Of a stretch of DNA of 14,910 nt, positions 13,901 through 14,910 are shown piece after piece; position 1 is the stretch's first letter; each line of letters starts with the position of its first letter. The stretch lies in NCBI GenBank assembly GCA_002473085.1, contig DKTP01000108.1, forward strand, positions 1 through 14,910, in the 5' to 3' direction. The notes beneath the pieces are model-generated. The model had not been told where the DNA came from. It saw nothing but the letters and a program-made list of their open reading frames with translations, and did no database searches. This DNA is from Anaerolineales bacterium UBA7227 (lineage in GTDB: Bacteria > Chloroflexota > Anaerolineae > Anaerolineales > Villigracilaceae). A program made the position numbers and the translations under genes.

Positions 13901-14910
13901 GTACAACAACAATAGTTCTCCCACGCTGACCAACGTCGCCTTCAGCGCCAACAGCGCCAATTCCGGCGGCGGGATGTACAATAATGCCGGTTCTTCCACG
14001 CTGACGGACGTCGCCTTCAGCGCCAACAGCGCCGATGATTATGGCGGTGGAATGTTCAATAGTAACGGTTCCCCTGAACTAACTGGCGTCTCCTTTAATA
14101 ATAACAGCAGTCCCAGGGGAGGCGGAATGTATAACGACAGCAGTTCTCCGACGTTGACTGATGTCACCTTCAGCGGCAACGCCGCTACTTTTGGCGGTGG
14201 GATGTTTAACCTGAAAAGTTCCCCCTCACTGACTAAAGTCACTTTTAGCGGAAATAATACCACCGCCGCCGGCGGCGGAATGTATAACTGGGACAATAGT
14301 TCTCCTGAACTGACAAACGTGACCTTCAGCGACAACAGCGCCAGCTACGGCGGCGGGATGGTCAACAGCGCTAGTTCTTCTACGTTGACCAACGTCTTAC
14401 TGGCTAACTCCACAGGCAGCAACTGTGCCAACGATGACGGCGGTTCTATCAATTCTTCTTCACGCCACAACCTGATTGACGACAACACCTGCGGCTTGAC
14501 CGACGGCGTCAACGGCAACAAGATCGGCCCAGGCTACAATGCCAACTTGGGTCCGCTGGCGAACAACGGCGGCTTCACGCAAACGCACGCCCTGCTGGCA
14601 GGCTCTGCCGCGATTGACGCAGGCGATGACGCTGCCTGCCCCGCTACCGACCAGCGCGGCGTGGCGCGTCCGCAAGGCGCGCACTGCGATATCGGGGCGT
14701 ACGAGTACGTTGACAACGACGCACCGACCGTGGTCTCCATCACGCGCGCAAACGCCAACCCGACTTCCGCTCTCAGCGCGGATTTCACCGTGACCTTCTC
14801 TGAAGACGTTACGGGTGTGGACCAGAGCGACTTCACCCTCACAAAAACGGGCAACCTCTCCGGCTTCTCGGTCGCCAGCGTCACCCCCGTGGACGCCAGG
14901 ACCTATACCG
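10968..14910 (+). CDS. Giant secreted surface protein: CSLREA, beta-helix, anchor-Q and Ig-like repeats (3' end outside window)
   Basis: The frame stays open from ATG 10968 to the window edge: 1314 codons with no stop. AAAGGAGA lies at 10953-10960. Order: signal peptide (1-~35, MFRSRFR, hydrophobic core, cleavage near ARA-A); CSLREA-like motif with C52-TLREAI (52-58); beta-helix with GGGI(Y/F)N...LTVTNSxLSGNSA repeats (160-301); choice-of-anchor Q-like block [19 protein letters not shown]...[10 protein letters not shown]...DIGAYEY (about 348-408); four Ig-like repeats of about 107 residues (412-836); a second beta-helix opening [20 protein letters not shown] (about 843-862) with GGGMYN...SPTLTNVxFSxNSA repeats (975-1147); a second anchor-Q block (about 1192-1245); the start of a fifth Ig-like repeat (from 1252). 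Such proteins are cell-surface adhesins or polymer-binding proteins in Chloroflexota, with no enzyme site seen. The anchoring signal, if any, lies beyond the window. Confidence 0.95.
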   Translation, partial: MFRSRFRTFVLLSLTTILSLTLPWAGGVQPARAAGVIVVDSADDSVTADGACTLREAIINANNDNQSGSIDCAAGSGADVITFAGNYTITLVGSQLPAVTSQITITGNGAANTIVQADAAPNTATYRVFEVSAAGNLTLDGLTVQHGRCNGSCATNTTDGGGILNIGGTVTVTNSALSGNSADDGGGGIYSNNYSTVTVINSALSNNSAGYGGGIYSNNYSTVTVTNSALSGNSATYSNGGGIFNYYQSTLTVTNSTLSGNSATYSNGGGIHNAYSGTLTVTNSTLSGNSANNFGSGIYNNLLATMNYSNTIIANSAGGDCFNGGTIGANVNNLVENGSCSPTFSGDPNLGPLQDNGGPTQTHALLDGSAAIDAGNAAVCAAAPVNNLDQRGVARPQGAACDIGAYEYVDITPPVVMSITRANTNPTNAASVDFTVTFSESVTGVDAGDFELTTSGVTGASITSVSGSGAAYTVTVNTGTGNGTIRLDVSASSDIKDLANNALSGLPYTGGEEYTIDKTAPTVTSILRADANPTSAASVDFTVTFSEAVTNVDVSDFALTATGSISGASIASVSGSGATYTVTVNTGTGDGTIRLNVSASSDIKDLANNALSGLPYTSGQEYTVDKNPTVTSILRADANPTNALSVDFSVTFSEDVVNVDAGDFDLTTTGVPGASVYGISGSGNAYTVTVDAVLGSGTIRLDVSASSDIKDSSGNDLDGLPYEDGEVYTVDKTAPTVTSILRADANPTNAASVNFTVTFSEAVTGVDAGDFDLTTTGVTGASVASVSGSGAAYTVTVNTGTGNGTIRLDVSASSDIKDSSGNGLDGLPYEGGEIYAVVKFNHCYVDINANGLNNGSSWDDAYSDLQSALAENACTEIWVAAGTYYPTSGNDRAISFELRSGVEIYGGFAGTETQRSGRDVDANATILSGDIGTQGDKGDNSYHVVYANNVNNTAVLDGFTVTGGNANGGWSNNNGGGMYNNNSSPTLTNVAFSANSANSGGGMYNNAGSSTLTDVAFSANSADDYGGGMFNSNGSPELTGVSFNNNSSPRGGGMYNDSSSPTLTDVTFSGNAATFGGGMFNLKSSPSLTKVTFSGNNTTAAGGGMYNWDNSSPELTNVTFSDNSASYGGGMVNSASSSTLTNVLLANSTGSNCANDDGGSINSSSRHNLIDDNTCGLTDGVNGNKIGPGYNANLGPLANNGGFTQTHALLAGSAAIDAGDDAACPATDQRGVARPQGAHCDIGAYEYVDNDAPTVVSITRANANPTSALSADFTVTFSEDVTGVDQSDFTLTKTGNLSGFSVASVTPVDARTYT
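11445..11871 (+). repeat. Beta-helix coil repeats, first set (six copies, 26-28 residues)
   Basis: Coding repeats, each beginning GGG-I and containing [12 protein letters not shown] or a near variant. DNA periods between neighbouring copies are 78 or 84 bp. Two neighbouring copies (ATCTACAGCAATAATTACAG at 11532 and 11610) are almost base-identical, so duplication was recent. The last copy (GSGIYNN) is degenerate. Confidence 0.9.
12201..13475 (+). repeat. Four tandem Ig-like repeat units of about 107 codons
   Basis: Units start at 12201, 12522, 12846 and 13164 (spacings 321, 324, 318 bp); a fifth starts at 14721 after the second beta-helix. Each reads [63 protein letters not shown]..., then a linker YTxDK. 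They resemble bacterial Ig-like/SwmB-type adhesin modules. Long stretches of DNA are identical between non-neighbouring units. Confidence 0.93.
13890..14409 (+). repeat. Beta-helix coil repeats, second set (seven copies, 25-27 residues)
   Basis: Seven coding repeats of the form [21 protein letters not shown]. They resemble the GGxI/FxxN motifs of polymorphic outer-membrane-type beta-helices but carry Met after GGG, unlike the Ile of the first set. The DNA is more diverged than in the first set, and codons AGT and TCT are mixed in. Confidence 0.88.

Noticed and set aside
11172..14884. Many minus-strand frames of 60-200 codons across the surface-protein region
   Set aside because: They mirror the repeats of the plus-strand gene (the same peptide recurs in each Ig-like unit), have low-complexity translations and no clear ribosome binding sites. 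The plus-strand frame is continuous and has a signal peptide and known motifs.
1..14910. Defence island, prophage or transposon
   Set aside because: I found no transposase, integrase, restriction, toxin-antitoxin or phage gene. The HTH at 1-471 is part of an SPFH-like fusion, not a stand-alone excisionase.

Overview
The window is GC-rich bacterial DNA. Its gene content suggests a member of the Chloroflexota, probably an anaerobic Anaerolineae-like lineage. The basis for this is a tungsten-type aldehyde:ferredoxin oxidoreductase, a lipoprotein-anchored amino-acid ABC transporter, an SPFH protein with a C-terminal helix-turn-helix, an EF-P with Arg at the loop tip, and a very large CSLREA / choice-of-anchor Q surface protein of the kind abundant in that phylum. 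This placement is an inference from family knowledge; there is no rRNA or marker phylogeny here.

Layout. (1) 1-471: the 3' end of an SPFH/band-7-like protein fused to an excisionase-type HTH. It converges, across a bidirectional terminator, on (2) 541-4084, minus strand: a bifunctional NAD(P)HX epimerase/dehydratase, preceded by an aldehyde ferredoxin oxidoreductase. (3) 4085-6921: a divergent 273-bp control region with a structured leader and possible mini-ORF, then a complete polar amino-acid ABC importer (binding lipoprotein, permease, ATPase) as an operon. (4) 6973-7606, minus strand: an SCP2-domain protein, then tRNA-Leu(GAG) with a near-consensus promoter and its own terminator. (5) 7671-9615, plus strand: plsX (phospholipid synthesis), an array of 52-bp tandem repeats each holding a perfect hairpin, and a membrane protein with a degenerate NERD-like domain. 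(6) 9687-10573, minus strand: elongation factor P translationally coupled (TGATG) to a small eight-cysteine protein of unknown function. (7) 10574-10967: a gene-free stretch with an orphan strong terminator. (8) 10968 to the window end: an open, unterminated reading frame of 1314 codons for a secreted modular surface protein (signal peptide, CSLREA-like motif, beta-helix, anchor-Q domain, four Ig-like repeats, a second beta-helix and anchor-Q domain, and the start of a fifth Ig-like repeat).

How the genes may work together. Importing amino acids and oxidising aldehydes derived from 2-oxo acids with ferredoxin would fit a fermentative amino-acid user, and NAD(P)HX repair is general housekeeping. 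plsX, tRNA-Leu and efp are housekeeping genes. I saw no convincing defence system, CRISPR array or mobile element. The least explained items are the 52-bp hairpin repeat array, the efp-coupled Cys-rich protein, the leader of the transporter operon, the orphan terminator, and the mosaic repeat structure of the surface protein.
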